Assembly (NCBI GenBank): GCA_963739235.1
Contig: CAVTZY010000026.1
Span: 24,590-88,589 of the forward strand
Reading direction: 5' to 3'
Origin: JAFNAG01 sp963739235
GTDB taxonomy: Bacteria > Acidobacteriota > UBA6911
DNA length: 64,000 bases
Shown here: positions 17,033 to 25,169 of the stretch, piece after piece
Layout: each line of letters opens with the position of its first letter
How positions within the stretch are numbered: the stretch's first letter is position 1
Made by a program: the position numbers and the translations under genes
Notes under the pieces: generated by a model
Databases searched by the model: none
What the model saw: the letters and a program-made list of their open reading frames with translations, nothing else
Told to the model about the DNA's origin: nothing

Positions 17033-18784
17033 CTACGCACAAGGGAGGAACACGGAGAATGTAGATCCGACGCCGACCTCGCTTTGCACCTGAATCCGGC
17101 CCCCGTGAGCTTCCACGAGGTGCTTGGCGATGGAGAGACCCAAGCCGGTTCCTCCATCCGCCCGCGATCGAGCGGCATCGGCGCGATAAAACCGTTCAAA
17201 GATCCTCTCCTGTTCGGCTTTTGGAATACCGATACCACTGTCCGAAATCGAAATCACGATTTCCGGGCCATCAACGAAAGCCCTTACAATGATGCGGCCC
17301 CCGGTCGGAGAGTAACGTACCGCATTATCGAGGAGATTCTGCAGCACCTGCTGTAAACACAGGCTATCCCCATTCACCAAAGGCAAATCCGCGCTGCAGT
17401 CTGCTTCAAGAGTCAGGTTTTTCTGATCCGCTTTAAGCCGAGCGACCTCCAGGCAAGGCTGGACCACCGAACTGACGGCGACGGATTGACGCTGCAGTTC
17501 AAGTTTCCCGGCCTCGATCTGAGCCAGTTTGAGCAGATCATCGGTCAGGCGACCCAGGCGGACCGCATTTTCACGGATGATTTCTACAAATTTGCGGCTG
17601 TGTTCCGCATCTTCGAGAGCACCGCTGAGCAGTGTTTCGGCGAAACCCTGGATTGCGGTCAGGGGTGTCTTGAACTCGTGGGAAACATTCGCCGCGAAGT
17701 CGCGGCGCGCCCGTTCCAGCCTGCGCAATTCGCTGATGTCGTGAAGCACGATCACGGATCCGGAGGTTGTGTCATTGGAACGGATCGGAGTGGCCGTTAC
17801 GGCGAAGCTCTTGGTGCGCACTGAACCCACGATAAGTTCGCTGGTGATTGGGGCATTCACTGTGCGCATCTGTTCGACGAAATTCAGCAGATCGGCGTTG
17901 GGAATCACCTCAACGACAGGGCGGCCTTCCCAAGTCGCGATTTCGATATTTACTGCCCGGCAGAAAGCCGCATTGCAGAAAATCACCCGCTGATTGGGAC
18001 CTATGACCACAACACCTTCGGACATGCTGGCCAGAACCGCAGCCGACTGGTTGCGCTCCTCCCGCAAGGTTCGAATCGTTGCATCCAATTGCTCGGCGGT
18101 CTGACGGAGCGTGCTGGAAAGGTCGGCCAGTTCGTCTCCCTTGCGATCCATGGGGAGCCCCCGGAAACTTCCTGCGGCAACTGCGCGCGAGAATTCCTTG
18201 AGTCGTTCTATGCGCCTGGCGAGAGCCCGAAAGAAGAGGAGTGAGGCACTCCCGGCGAGTGCCAAAAGCACAAAAGATACAGTCCAGAGGCCACGACGAA
18301 AGCCGGTGAGAGCCTCGGCGAGACGCTCCAGCGGCAGGGCGTATCTGATAACCAGGGCACTTCCATCTCTAGTCTGCTGGCGGACTGCAGAGTAAACGAG
18401 ATCGTGGCCGATGGTGGCGCTGTAACGAACCGCCCGGCCGGAGCCCTTCTCGAGAGCATCCCGTACCTCCGGCCTGCCGATATGATTGTCCATCCTGGCA
18501 GGGTCTTCTTGGGAATCGGCCAGCACTTTCCCATCCGGGGCGATCACGGTGATGCGAGTCCCGGTTAGGCCCATCCATGCGGTCCACTGTTTGAGTGGAG
18601 CCTCATCCAGGCCTGCGGGCGGCCGGCTCTCCGCAAGGTGAGAGAGGGACTGCAACTGCCCAAGCGCAGCCGCGGTGTATTCCTCGCGGAGCGAGTGGAC
18701 AACATAGGTATCCACGGCCAGGAGCACGAGCAGGAAAAGAACCAGTTGCAGCGATCCGAGTTTCCAGAACAGCCGCCCTTTCAC
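17033..18784 (-). CDS. phoR: phosphate-regulon sensor histidine kinase
   Basis: Inner-membrane sensor kinase of 583 residues. Order of domains: TM1 (~8-28), a periplasmic sensor loop (~29-158), TM2 (~165-187), HAMP (~188-240), a PAS domain ('MSEGVVVIGPNQRVIFCNAAF', ~255-345 region), HisKA with the phosphorylated His in 'NVSHEFKTPLTAIQG', and HATPase_c with the N box 'NLLDNAVRYSP', 'DSGIGIP' and 'GTGLGLSIAK'. I chose GTG 18784 (GGAG 7 nt upstream) because the longer frame to 18895 overlaps phoB and adds residues with no family match. It phosphorylates the adjacent PhoB; in the Pho pathway it is held inactive by PstSCAB-PhoU when phosphate is plentiful. The large periplasmic loop is longer than in E. 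coli PhoR and resembles the Bacillus/Geobacter type. Confidence 0.93.
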   Translation of the reverse strand: MKGRLFWKLGSLQLVLFLLVLLAVDTYVVHSLREEYTAAALGQLQSLSHLAESRPPAGLDEAPLKQWTAWMGLTGTRITVIAPDGKVLADSQEDPARMDNHIGRPEVRDALEKGSGRAVRYSATIGHDLVYSAVRQQTRDGSALVIRYALPLERLAEALTGFRRGLWTVSFVLLALAGSASLLFFRALARRIERLKEFSRAVAAGSFRGLPMDRKGDELADLSSTLRQTAEQLDATIRTLREERNQSAAVLASMSEGVVVIGPNQRVIFCNAAFCRAVNIEIATWEGRPVVEVIPNADLLNFVEQMRTVNAPITSELIVGSVRTKSFAVTATPIRSNDTTSGSVIVLHDISELRRLERARRDFAANVSHEFKTPLTAIQGFAETLLSGALEDAEHSRKFVEIIRENAVRLGRLTDDLLKLAQIEAGKLELQRQSVAVSSVVQPCLEVARLKADQKNLTLEADCSADLPLVNGDSLCLQQVLQNLLDNAVRYSPTGGRIIVRAFVDGPEIVISISDSGIGIPKAEQERIFERFYRADAARSRADGGTGLGLSIAKHLVEAHGGRIQVQSEVGVGSTFSVFLPCA

Positions 18785-18842
18785 TGTTTTCTCCGGTATT
18801 TGGCGTTTGTAAATAATTTCCCGGGATATGCCTGGAAAACGA

Positions 18843-19538
18843 TTATTTCGTATCCTCTTGCTGAAACCGGTAGCCGAAACCACGTACGGTCTCAACCAAA
18901 GCGCCGTGTTTGCCCAGCTTCTTTCTCAACGCCAAAATGTGAACGTCCACGGTGCGATCGAGAACTTCGACATCCCGTCCCAGGACGTTGTCGATCAGTT
19001 CCCCGCGCGAGTACACTCGCCCCGGGTGAGAAGCAAGAAAATGAAGCAGGCGGAACTCGGTCGCCGTAAGTTCGATCGCGCGGCCTCCGCAGGTCACTTT
19101 GCGCTGCTCTAAATCGATAACCAGATCGCCACGCCGCAGCAGGACGGATGGTTCTTGGTAGCCCGCAGTGCGACGCAGCAGTGCCCGTACTCGCGCCGTC
19201 AGCTCACGCGAACTGAACGGCTTGGTCACATAATCATCCGCGCCCAATTCCAGGCCGACAACGCGGTCGGATTCGCCCGACTTTGCAGTGAGCATGATCA
19301 GCGGAATGGCCGCGGTCCGACTGTCGGCTCTCAGCCGGCGGCAAACCTCCAGGCCATCCATCCCCGGCAGCATCAGATCGACCAGCACGACATCCGGTCT
19401 TTCCTGCAGCGCCATTGCGAGGCCGGTCTCGCCATCGAGCGCACCACGTACCCGGAAACCCTCCTTTTCGAGGTTGTAGCGCACCAGCTCGATCAGATCT
19501 TTCTCGTCGTCAATAGTCAAAACCGTTTTCTTCGGCAT
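18843..19538 (-). CDS. phoB: phosphate-regulon response regulator
   Basis: A 231-residue OmpR-family response regulator: receiver domain at 1-120 with acidic pocket D10/D11, phosphoacceptor D54 ('VLVDLMLPG') and K104-like residue in 'DDYVTKPFSSREL', then a winged helix (~135-226) ending 'RGFGYRF'. It binds Pho boxes once phosphorylated by PhoR, whose gene starts 58 bp downstream; the two are very likely one operon. Start ATG 19538 gives the usual PhoB N-terminus. A repeat island separates it from phoU. Confidence 0.93.
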   Translation of the reverse strand: MPKKTVLTIDDEKDLIELVRYNLEKEGFRVRGALDGETGLAMALQERPDVVLVDLMLPGMDGLEVCRRLRADSRTAAIPLIMLTAKSGESDRVVGLELGADDYVTKPFSSRELTARVRALLRRTAGYQEPSVLLRRGDLVIDLEQRKVTCGGRAIELTATEFRLLHFLASHPGRVYSRGELIDNVLGRDVEVLDRTVDVHILALRKKLGKHGALVETVRGFGYRFQQEDTK

Positions 19539-19628
19539 GCCTTATCTCGAAAATCCCTGCAAAATGTACAGAAGCATTTTCGTCCTGCTTGCATACAAAT
19601 CCTTGCCCGTCCACAAAGGACTTTCTTT

Positions 19629-19881
19629 CGCCCCTTCAGTCCTCGTTCGCCTGCAACTGCAAACCGGGGGCGGCGCTTCGCTTGCCCCCGGCTACTCTCT
19701 CACTGCCCCTCCGGGGCAAGGCTGCAGCAGCAATCCAGGGTCCGGGGCAGGATTGCGGCAGCATTCCAGGCTCCAGGACCGGACTCCTCAGCGGCGGCAG
19801 CGGCGGCGAGATAGTAGCCCCGGGCAAGCGGAGCGCCGCCCGGGGTAAGGGGTGAAAAAGAAACAGAGCCCTGGAAGGGCG
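19629..19881. repeat. repeat island 2: hairpin family
   Basis: Starts with CGCCCCTTCAGTCCTC (19629) and ends with the inverse block GAGCCCTGGAAGGGCG (19866-19881), as in island 1. It contains a 28-bp hairpin at 19664-19691 (arms CCGGGGGC/GCCCCCGG, loop GGCGCTTCGCTT) and an inverted second hairpin at 19818-19845 (arms CCCCGGGC/GCCCGGGG). It lies between phoU and phoB and may separate their transcription. Confidence 0.8.
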
Positions 19882-19992
19882 ACAGAGAGGATTCCGGAGT
19901 TGTCGACTGCATGCAATACTCCGTGTCTCTGCGGCGTGATCTTTTTGGTTACCGCCATGCCGCGCCGTGTATTTCGTGGTACCGGCTTGCAC

Positions 19993-20670
19993 TTATTTGT
20001 CCTTTCGGGCTTTGTTCTCGCGACGGTGCCGGACTTCGCGCCCTTCGACCATATAGATCACCTCTTCGGCAACGTTTGTTGCGTGATCCCCCATGCGTTC
20101 GAGGTTGCGCGCGATCAGGATTAGAGCCAGGGCCCGCTCAATCGTTCCGGGATCCGCCATCATGTAAGTCAAGAGCACCCGGAAGATCTGATCCCGAAAT
20201 GCGTCGGCCTCTTTTTCGTCGTTTAAAACCCGGTCAGCCAGACTGCAGTCTTTGGTTACCAGAGCTTCAATACTGTTACGCACCATGAGTTCTGCAATCT
20301 CTCCCATGCGCGGCAAGTCGACCAGCGGCTTCAGCGGCGGTGCCTTGAGTACATGGTGTGCGTTCTGACATATGTTGACAGCCTGATCGCCGATGCGCTC
20401 CAATTCGGAAGCAATACGGGATGCCATGAACAGGAAACGGACATCGCTGCCGACGGGCTGCTGCAGAGCCGTAAGCTTGACCGCGCGATCATCTATTTCC
20501 ATCTGAAGCTCGTTCACTTCTTCTTCTTTGCCTTTGACGTGCTCAAACAGCGCTTCGTTGCGTTCAATCAGGATGCGCAGCGCCACCTGAATCATGGATT
20601 CGGCCACTCGTCCCATGTGCACGAGCTTCGATAGAAGTTCCTGGATCTGATCATCGAAATGACGCTGCAT
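19993..20670 (-). CDS. phoU: phosphate-specific transport accessory protein
   Basis: A 225-residue all-helical protein with two PhoU repeats (~15-105 and ~120-210). Characteristic segments are 'LLSKLVHMGRVAESMIQVAL', 'DDRAVKLTALQQPVGSDVRFLFMASRIASELERIGDQAVNI' (located ~57-97) and 'ARNLERMGDHATNVAEEVIYMVEG', holding the E/D-rich metal-binding motifs ExxxD. PhoU passes the transporter state to PhoR and restrains uptake. Its start follows the pstB1 stop directly, so translation is probably coupled. Confidence 0.95.
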   Translation of the reverse strand: MQRHFDDQIQELLSKLVHMGRVAESMIQVALRILIERNEALFEHVKGKEEEVNELQMEIDDRAVKLTALQQPVGSDVRFLFMASRIASELERIGDQAVNICQNAHHVLKAPPLKPLVDLPRMGEIAELMVRNSIEALVTKDCSLADRVLNDEKEADAFRDQIFRVLLTYMMADPGTIERALALILIARNLERMGDHATNVAEEVIYMVEGREVRHRRENKARKDK

Positions 20671-21444
20671 TTATCCGAACCTCCCTGAAATATATTGCTC
20701 TGTCCTCGGGTCGGATTGCAGAGCGAAAATGGTCTGGGTCTCCCCGACCTCCACAAGCTCGCCGAGCAACATGAAGGCGGTGAAGTCGGATATCCGGGCC
20801 GCCTGCTGCATATTATGGGTGACGATCACAATGGTATAGTGTTTTTTGAGATCGATCAGTAATTCTTCGATCCGCGCGGTCGCAATCGGATCCAGCGCCG
20901 AAGTCGGTTCATCCATAAGCAGCACTTCCGGTTCGACCGCGAGCAGGCGCGAAATGCAGATCCGCTGCTGTTGCTCCGGCGCCAGCGAAAGGGCGGAAGC
21001 ATTCAGCCGATCCTTGAGAACATCCCACAGTCCCGTCTGACGCAGGGCTTTCTCCACCCTTTCTTCCAGGTCGTCAGCTATCAAGCCGTGAATTTTCGGG
21101 CCGTAGGCGACGTTTTCGAAGACCGACAGCGGAAAGGGATTCGGCCGCTGGAAAACCATGCCCACGCGCTTCCTGAGCTGCCTCAGATCGATACCGCTTG
21201 CATAAATGGACTGACCGTCGAGCAGAGTGTCCCCGGCAATCCGGATTCCGCGAATGCCGTCGTTCATGCGGTTGAACACACGCACCAGAGTCGATTTGCC
21301 GCAACCTGAAGGGCCGATGATGGCGGTGATCGCGGCAGGCGGTATCGCCAGGGACACCCCGATCAAAGCCTGGAACTTACCGTACCACAGATCCAGCGCC
21401 CTGGTTTCCATTTTCGGCTGCAGGATGGTGTCCACCTGAATCAT
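20671..21444 (-). CDS. pstB: phosphate ABC transporter ATPase, copy 1 (degenerate signature motif)
   Basis: A 257-residue ATPase of the PstB family. Walker A 'GPSGCGKST' is at 44-52, Q-loop Gln at Q99 ('GMVFQRPNPFP'), Walker B with D178/E179 ('LLMDEPTSALD'), and switch His at H210 ('VTHNMQQAAR'). The ABC signature, normally LSGGQ, reads L-A-P-E-Q at 154-158: the Ser and both Gly that contact the partner's ATP are replaced, in an otherwise well-kept protein. Five bases upstream lies a second pstB whose defects are complementary, so the two probably form a heterodimer with one normal ATP site. ATP hydrolysis drives phosphate import through PstCA in the inner membrane. No frameshift is involved; the codons were read directly. 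Confidence 0.93.
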   Translation of the reverse strand: MIQVDTILQPKMETRALDLWYGKFQALIGVSLAIPPAAITAIIGPSGCGKSTLVRVFNRMNDGIRGIRIAGDTLLDGQSIYASGIDLRQLRKRVGMVFQRPNPFPLSVFENVAYGPKIHGLIADDLEERVEKALRQTGLWDVLKDRLNASALSLAPEQQQRICISRLLAVEPEVLLMDEPTSALDPIATARIEELLIDLKKHYTIVIVTHNMQQAARISDFTAFMLLGELVEVGETQTIFALQSDPRTEQYISGRFG

Positions 21445-21449
21445 GAATA

Positions 21450-22250
21450 TTACCCGAATCTGCCCGAGATATAGTCCGCGGTTTTCTTCTCCCGCGGAGT
21501 GGTGAAGAGCGTCTCGGTGGCTGCAACTTCCAGCAGCTCACCAAAAAGAAAGAACGCCGTCCGGTCCGACGCCCGGGCCGCCTGTTTCACGTTGTTGGTC
21601 ACCAGGATGATCGTCAGGTCCACCTTCAGTTCCTGCAGCGCTTCTTCGATCTTCCGGGTCGAGATCGGATCCAGCCCCGAGCAGGGTTCGTCGAGGAGGA
21701 GCACTTCCGGGTGCAGCGTGAGCGTGCGCGCCAGACACAAGCGCTGCTGCTGCCCTCCGGAGAGGTTCCGGGCCGGTTCCTGGAGACGATCCTTTACCTC
21801 CTCCCAGAGATATGCCGCACGCAATGCCGCTTCCACCCGCTCATCACGCCGGCTTCTGCCTTCGCGACCGAGGTTCAGCCCGAAGGTGAGGTTCTGATGG
21901 ATCGTCATCGGCAACGTGACGGGAACGGAAAAAACCATGCCGATCTTTCGCCGCAGCGCCGCTACCTGCACATTCCGGTCATAGATCGATTGTCCGTTAA
22001 GCAGCACCTTGCCGAAGATCTTGAAATCAAGATCCAGCTCGAGCATGCGATTAAGGCAGCGGAGATACGTGGTTTTTCCCGCACCCGCCGGGCCGATGAT
22101 GGACAGGATCTCGCCGCGCCGGGCCTCGAGAGTTATGCCTTTCAGTATCTCCTCTGCGGCAAAGCTCACACACAGGTCTTCCGTGCGTATACCCGTGAAC
22201 TTGGGTCCGGGATGACTTGCCGACAGGGCCGGCTGTGGCCTAACGTCCAT
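21450..22250 (-). CDS. pstB: phosphate ABC transporter ATPase, copy 2 (degenerate Q-loop and H-switch)
   Basis: A 266-residue PstB-family ATPase. Walker A 'GPAGAGKTT' is at 53-61, signature LSGGQ intact at 162-166, Walker B D186/E187 ('LLLDEPCSGLD'). Two residues needed for hydrolysis in its own site are changed: the Q-loop Gln is Ser107 ('GMVFSVP') and the switch His is Asn218 ('VTNNVKQAAR'). The first ~18 residues are an extra proline-rich leader. It overlaps the end of pstA by 11 bases and precedes pstB1 by 5, typical of translational coupling. It is best read as the partner that lends a good signature motif to PstB1 and forms the non-hydrolytic site itself. Confidence 0.93.
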   Translation of the reverse strand: MDVRPQPALSASHPGPKFTGIRTEDLCVSFAAEEILKGITLEARRGEILSIIGPAGAGKTTYLRCLNRMLELDLDFKIFGKVLLNGQSIYDRNVQVAALRRKIGMVFSVPVTLPMTIHQNLTFGLNLGREGRSRRDERVEAALRAAYLWEEVKDRLQEPARNLSGGQQQRLCLARTLTLHPEVLLLDEPCSGLDPISTRKIEEALQELKVDLTIILVTNNVKQAARASDRTAFFLFGELLEVAATETLFTTPREKKTADYISGRFG

Positions 22251-23149
22251 AGCGCAGCCTTTTCCGGATCTGCGCCCGGATCATGATGGCGGTGAAATTC
22301 AGCGCGAAAGTCAGCATCAAAAGGACCATCACCGTGGTGTAAAGAATGGGTTTGGTAGCCTCGACGTCCGGCGATTGCGTCGTCATGACATAGACGTGAT
22401 AACCCATTTCCATGAATTGACTGTGGAGGCGCGTGGGCAATTCAGGCAGAAAATAGGCAGCGCCCGTAAACATCACCGGGGCCACTTCGCCCGAACCCCG
22501 GCTCACCGCGAGAATTCCTCCCGTCAGTATTCCTCCCACCGCCTGTGGCAGGACCACACGGCGGATCATCTGCCACCTGGTTGCGCCGAGAGAGTAAGCA
22601 ACTTCGCGATAGCTTTGTGGAATGGCACGCAGAGCCTCCTCCGTGGCCACGACGACAGTCGGGAGTGTGAGCAGCGCCATGGTCAGGGCCGCCCAAAGTA
22701 TGGCCGGCTGTCCGTAGACAAGCCTGCCTCCATAGAGCGCGTGATCGACTTCCCGCCCGATAAACTCGATGAAAAAGCCGACTCCGAAAAGCCCGAACAC
22801 GATGGCCGGCACCCCTGCCAGGTTTTGGATGGCAAGCCGAACCACGTGAACCATGCGGGACCTTTTGGGTGCATACTCGTGCATGTATACGGCAGTGGCT
22901 ACTCCCAAGGGGATGACCGCGATCGTCATCAGGATTACCAGGGCTGCCGTGCCGAAAATGGCAGGGAATATTCCGCCTTCGGTCATTCCCACACGGGGCG
23001 CCTGCGAGAGAAACTCCCACGAAAACCTGGCGGCGCCGTGGTGCACGATGTTGCCGATGATGATGGCCACCATGGCGATGATGATCAGGCATGCCAGCGC
23101 CGTCAGGGCCTGGAAAACACCGCCAACTGATTTTTGTTCGATCCAACAT
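22240..23149 (-). CDS. pstA: phosphate ABC transporter permease PstA (start unclear, possible 1-nt frameshift)
   Basis: Inner-membrane permease of ~300 residues with about six helices and the ABC-permease loop 'EALRAIPQSYREVAYSLGATRWQMIRRVVLPQAVGG'-type EAA motif near two thirds of its length (22500-22660), ending 'RKRLRYGR'. Upstream of the first helix there is no ATG, GTG or TTG in frame after the pstC stop. An ATG at 23149 opens the familiar start MLDRTK but in the neighbouring frame; skipping one base of the A5 run (T5 at 23131-23135 on the plus strand) joins it to 'SVGGVFQALTALACLIII'. So either the run is mis-called, or translation starts at a non-standard codon, or slips. The longer frame to 23430 is only an overlap with pstC. 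Confidence 0.85.
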
Positions 23150-23156
23150 AGCGTAC

Positions 23157-24089
23157 CTAAGAGGCTCCCTGCAGCTTCTTCTGGAGACGGCCTACCCACC
23201 ACCGGGCTAACAGGTTGAGGACAAAGGTCAGGACGAAGAGGAATGCCCCGAGAAAGAACAGCACATGATAGTGAGGGCTCCCCTGAACGACTTCGCCGAG
23301 CTCCGCGGCGATCGTGGCCGAAAAGGTGCGGACTGAATCGACCGGCGACCACGAAAGCACAGCTGCATTTCCCGAGGCCATGAGAACAATCATGGTCTCT
23401 CCGATAGCCCGGCCGAAACCCAGGACGCATGCCGCCAGCACCCCCGGCATTGCTGCCGGGAGCACGACGCGTGCGGCGGTCTGCCAGGAGGAGGCCCCCA
23501 TGGCAAGCGAGCCTTCACGGAAAGATTGGGGCACCGAGGAGAAAGCATCTTCAGCAACCGTGTACACAATCGGGATTACCGCCAGGCTCAGCCCGATGCC
23601 GGCGGTCAGCGCATTGAGACGATAGGTGAAACCAAAGGCGCTGTGGAGCCAGCCGGCTATTACCATCAAACAAAAGAAGCCGATCACTACGCTGGGAATC
23701 CCCGCGAGAATCTCGATGCCGGGCTTGATCACCTCGCGCGCCCAGGAAGGCGCGAATTCGGAGGTGTAGAGCGCGGCGGCAACGGCCAGGGGTATGGCGA
23801 TGAGCACCGCGATGATCGTCGCTTTAAGTGTGCCGGCAAAAAGAGGGAGAATGGAATACTTCGGGATCTCAGAGATCGGCTGCCAGGTAAACTCACGGTC
23901 GGCGCCCGTACGTGGCGCCTGCGGCAGAAACAATTTCGCCAGGCCCGCCTCCTTCTGCACCTCCGCAGAGGTCAGCACCGGCAAGGCCTCTTTCCCGATA
24001 AATATAAAAATCAGAATGAGCGAAATAATCGCCAGGAAGGCGCTGCCCTTGATGAGACAAGCGGCGAGTTTGTCACTGAACATTCCCAT
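23157..24089 (-). CDS. pstC: phosphate ABC transporter permease PstC
   Basis: A 310-residue inner-membrane permease with six helices; the EAA loop is seen in 'AEDAFSSVPQSFREGSLAMGASSWQTAARVVLPAAMPG' (23440-23560 region), followed by 'GFGRAIGETMIVLMASGN', which is a PstC hallmark. A periplasmic loop between TM1 and TM2 contains the PstC-specific insert. I start it at ATG 24089 (MGMFSDKLAACLIKG), 29 bp after pstS; the longer frame to 24188 runs into pstS and has no family support. It forms the translocation pore with PstA. Confidence 0.93.
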   Translation of the reverse strand: MGMFSDKLAACLIKGSAFLAIISLILIFIFIGKEALPVLTSAEVQKEAGLAKLFLPQAPRTGADREFTWQPISEIPKYSILPLFAGTLKATIIAVLIAIPLAVAAALYTSEFAPSWAREVIKPGIEILAGIPSVVIGFFCLMVIAGWLHSAFGFTYRLNALTAGIGLSLAVIPIVYTVAEDAFSSVPQSFREGSLAMGASSWQTAARVVLPAAMPGVLAACVLGFGRAIGETMIVLMASGNAAVLSWSPVDSVRTFSATIAAELGEVVQGSPHYHVLFFLGAFLFVLTFVLNLLARWWVGRLQKKLQGAS

Positions 24090-24118
24090 AGTTCGTATCT
24101 TCGGAAGCGAAAACGCCT

Positions 24119-24979
24119 TCACTTCTTGACGATTGGATAATACCCCACTTCCTCGCATATTTTCTGCCCCTCCTGGCCGAGCACCCAATCGATGAAGGCC
24201 TTTACATCCCCGGCCGGGTCGCCGATCGTGTAGAAGAAAAGGTTGCGGGACAATGGGTATTGGCCGTTCTGTACAGTTGCGAGCGAGGGAGTTACGGGTT
24301 CGCTAGTCTCGTCTTTGCGAACCGGGATTGCCCGTATTCCAGAGGCATACGCAATGCCTCCGTAACCGATCGATGCCGGATCCTTCGAGACCGCATTGAC
24401 CACGGCAGCGGTTCCGGGGAGTGTTTGAATTTCGCGCGCGAAGTCCGCATTTCCGAGCACATGCTCCTTGAAGAAGACATAGGTGCCGGAGTTGTTCTCA
24501 CGGCTGTAGGCGACTATTTTCATATCTTTTCCGCCCACATCCCGCCAGTTCGTGATCTGCCCGGTATAGATACCTTTGATTTGAGGCTGCGAGAGGGCCT
24601 GAATTGTGGAAGATTGATGCACGTAGATTGCCACGCCGTCAAGAGCAACCGGAATCTCTTTCACATCTTTGCCGTGCCGGCTCCTGGCCTGCTCTTTTTC
24701 GGCATCTTTCATGGGACGCGACGCGTCGCAAATGTCTGTGCCGCCATTGATGAGGGCGGCGATTCCTACGCCGGAGCCTCCACCGGTTACCTGGATCATG
24801 CGATCCGGATTTTCCTTCATATAGTTCTCAGCCCAGCGTTGAGCCAGGATAACCATCGTATCCGAGCCCTTTACGGTTACCGGTTTATGCTGAGGGCCGG
24901 TCTCCGATCCACCGCCGCACCCTGCCGCAACGAGCACCAAGCCCGCCAGGAGACTCAAACCTGCTCGCACTTTCTTCAT
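24119..24979 (-). CDS. pstS: phosphate-binding lipoprotein PstS
   Basis: A 286-residue periplasmic phosphate-binding protein anchored as a lipoprotein: signal sequence with lipobox 'LVAAGC' (Cys ~22), then a type II periplasmic-binding fold with the phosphate-contacting segments 'GSDTM', 'GGGSGVGIAALINGGTDICDASRPMKDAE' (24740-24830 region) and 'SRENNSGTYVFF'. ATG 24979 is preceded by GAGGAGGG five bases away, better than the start at 25000. It hands phosphate to PstCA. A direct repeat typical of a Pho box lies about 60 bp upstream, so it is probably the first gene of the PhoB-controlled unit. Confidence 0.94.
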   Translation of the reverse strand: MKKVRAGLSLLAGLVLVAAGCGGGSETGPQHKPVTVKGSDTMVILAQRWAENYMKENPDRMIQVTGGGSGVGIAALINGGTDICDASRPMKDAEKEQARSRHGKDVKEIPVALDGVAIYVHQSSTIQALSQPQIKGIYTGQITNWRDVGGKDMKIVAYSRENNSGTYVFFKEHVLGNADFAREIQTLPGTAAVVNAVSKDPASIGYGGIAYASGIRAIPVRKDETSEPVTPSLATVQNGQYPLSRNLFFYTIGDPAGDVKAFIDWVLGQEGQKICEEVGYYPIVKK

Positions 24980-25040
24980 ATTCCCTCCTCGGGAGAACAA
25001 ATATTGTTGCTTGGCTTTGTGAGATCATGACAAACATTTC

Positions 25041-25060
25041 GTTAAGATCCGGTTAAGATC
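25041..25060 (-). promoter_or_regulatory. Pho-box-like direct repeat upstream of pstS
   Basis: Plus-strand GTTAAGATC occurs at 25041-25049 and again at 25052-25060, an 11-bp period. On the coding strand this is CTTAAC-N5-CTTAAC, with the same half-site spacing as PhoB/PhoP boxes (TTAACA-type half-sites in Bacillus, CTGTCAT in E. coli). It lies 62-81 bp before the pstS start, where an activator site is expected. Confidence 0.55.
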
Positions 25061-25158
25061 AATTTTGGGGACAGGCGCCATAACCTCTAATTCGCTCCAG
25101 ATTGAAGGAATTTGATTCCCGTGGAATTTCGAGGTTATGGCGCCTGTCCCCAAAATTG
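25060..25158. repeat. REPIN-like palindrome, 28-bp perfect arms
   Basis: Arms at 25060-25087 and 25131-25158 are perfect inverse copies containing GGGGACAGGCGCC; a 43-bp loop separates them. It sits 11 bp after the porin stop codon and abuts the Pho-box-like repeat. GGGGACAGGCGCC hairpins are typical of REP/REPIN sequences mobilised by IS200-like (RAYT) transposases. It may also terminate porin transcription. Confidence 0.8.
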
Positions 25159-25169
25159 CAATTCCATGG

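Noticed and set aside
23150..23430. Extended N-terminus of PstA
   Set aside because: Overlaps pstC in another frame and has no permease features; PstA begins near 23149.
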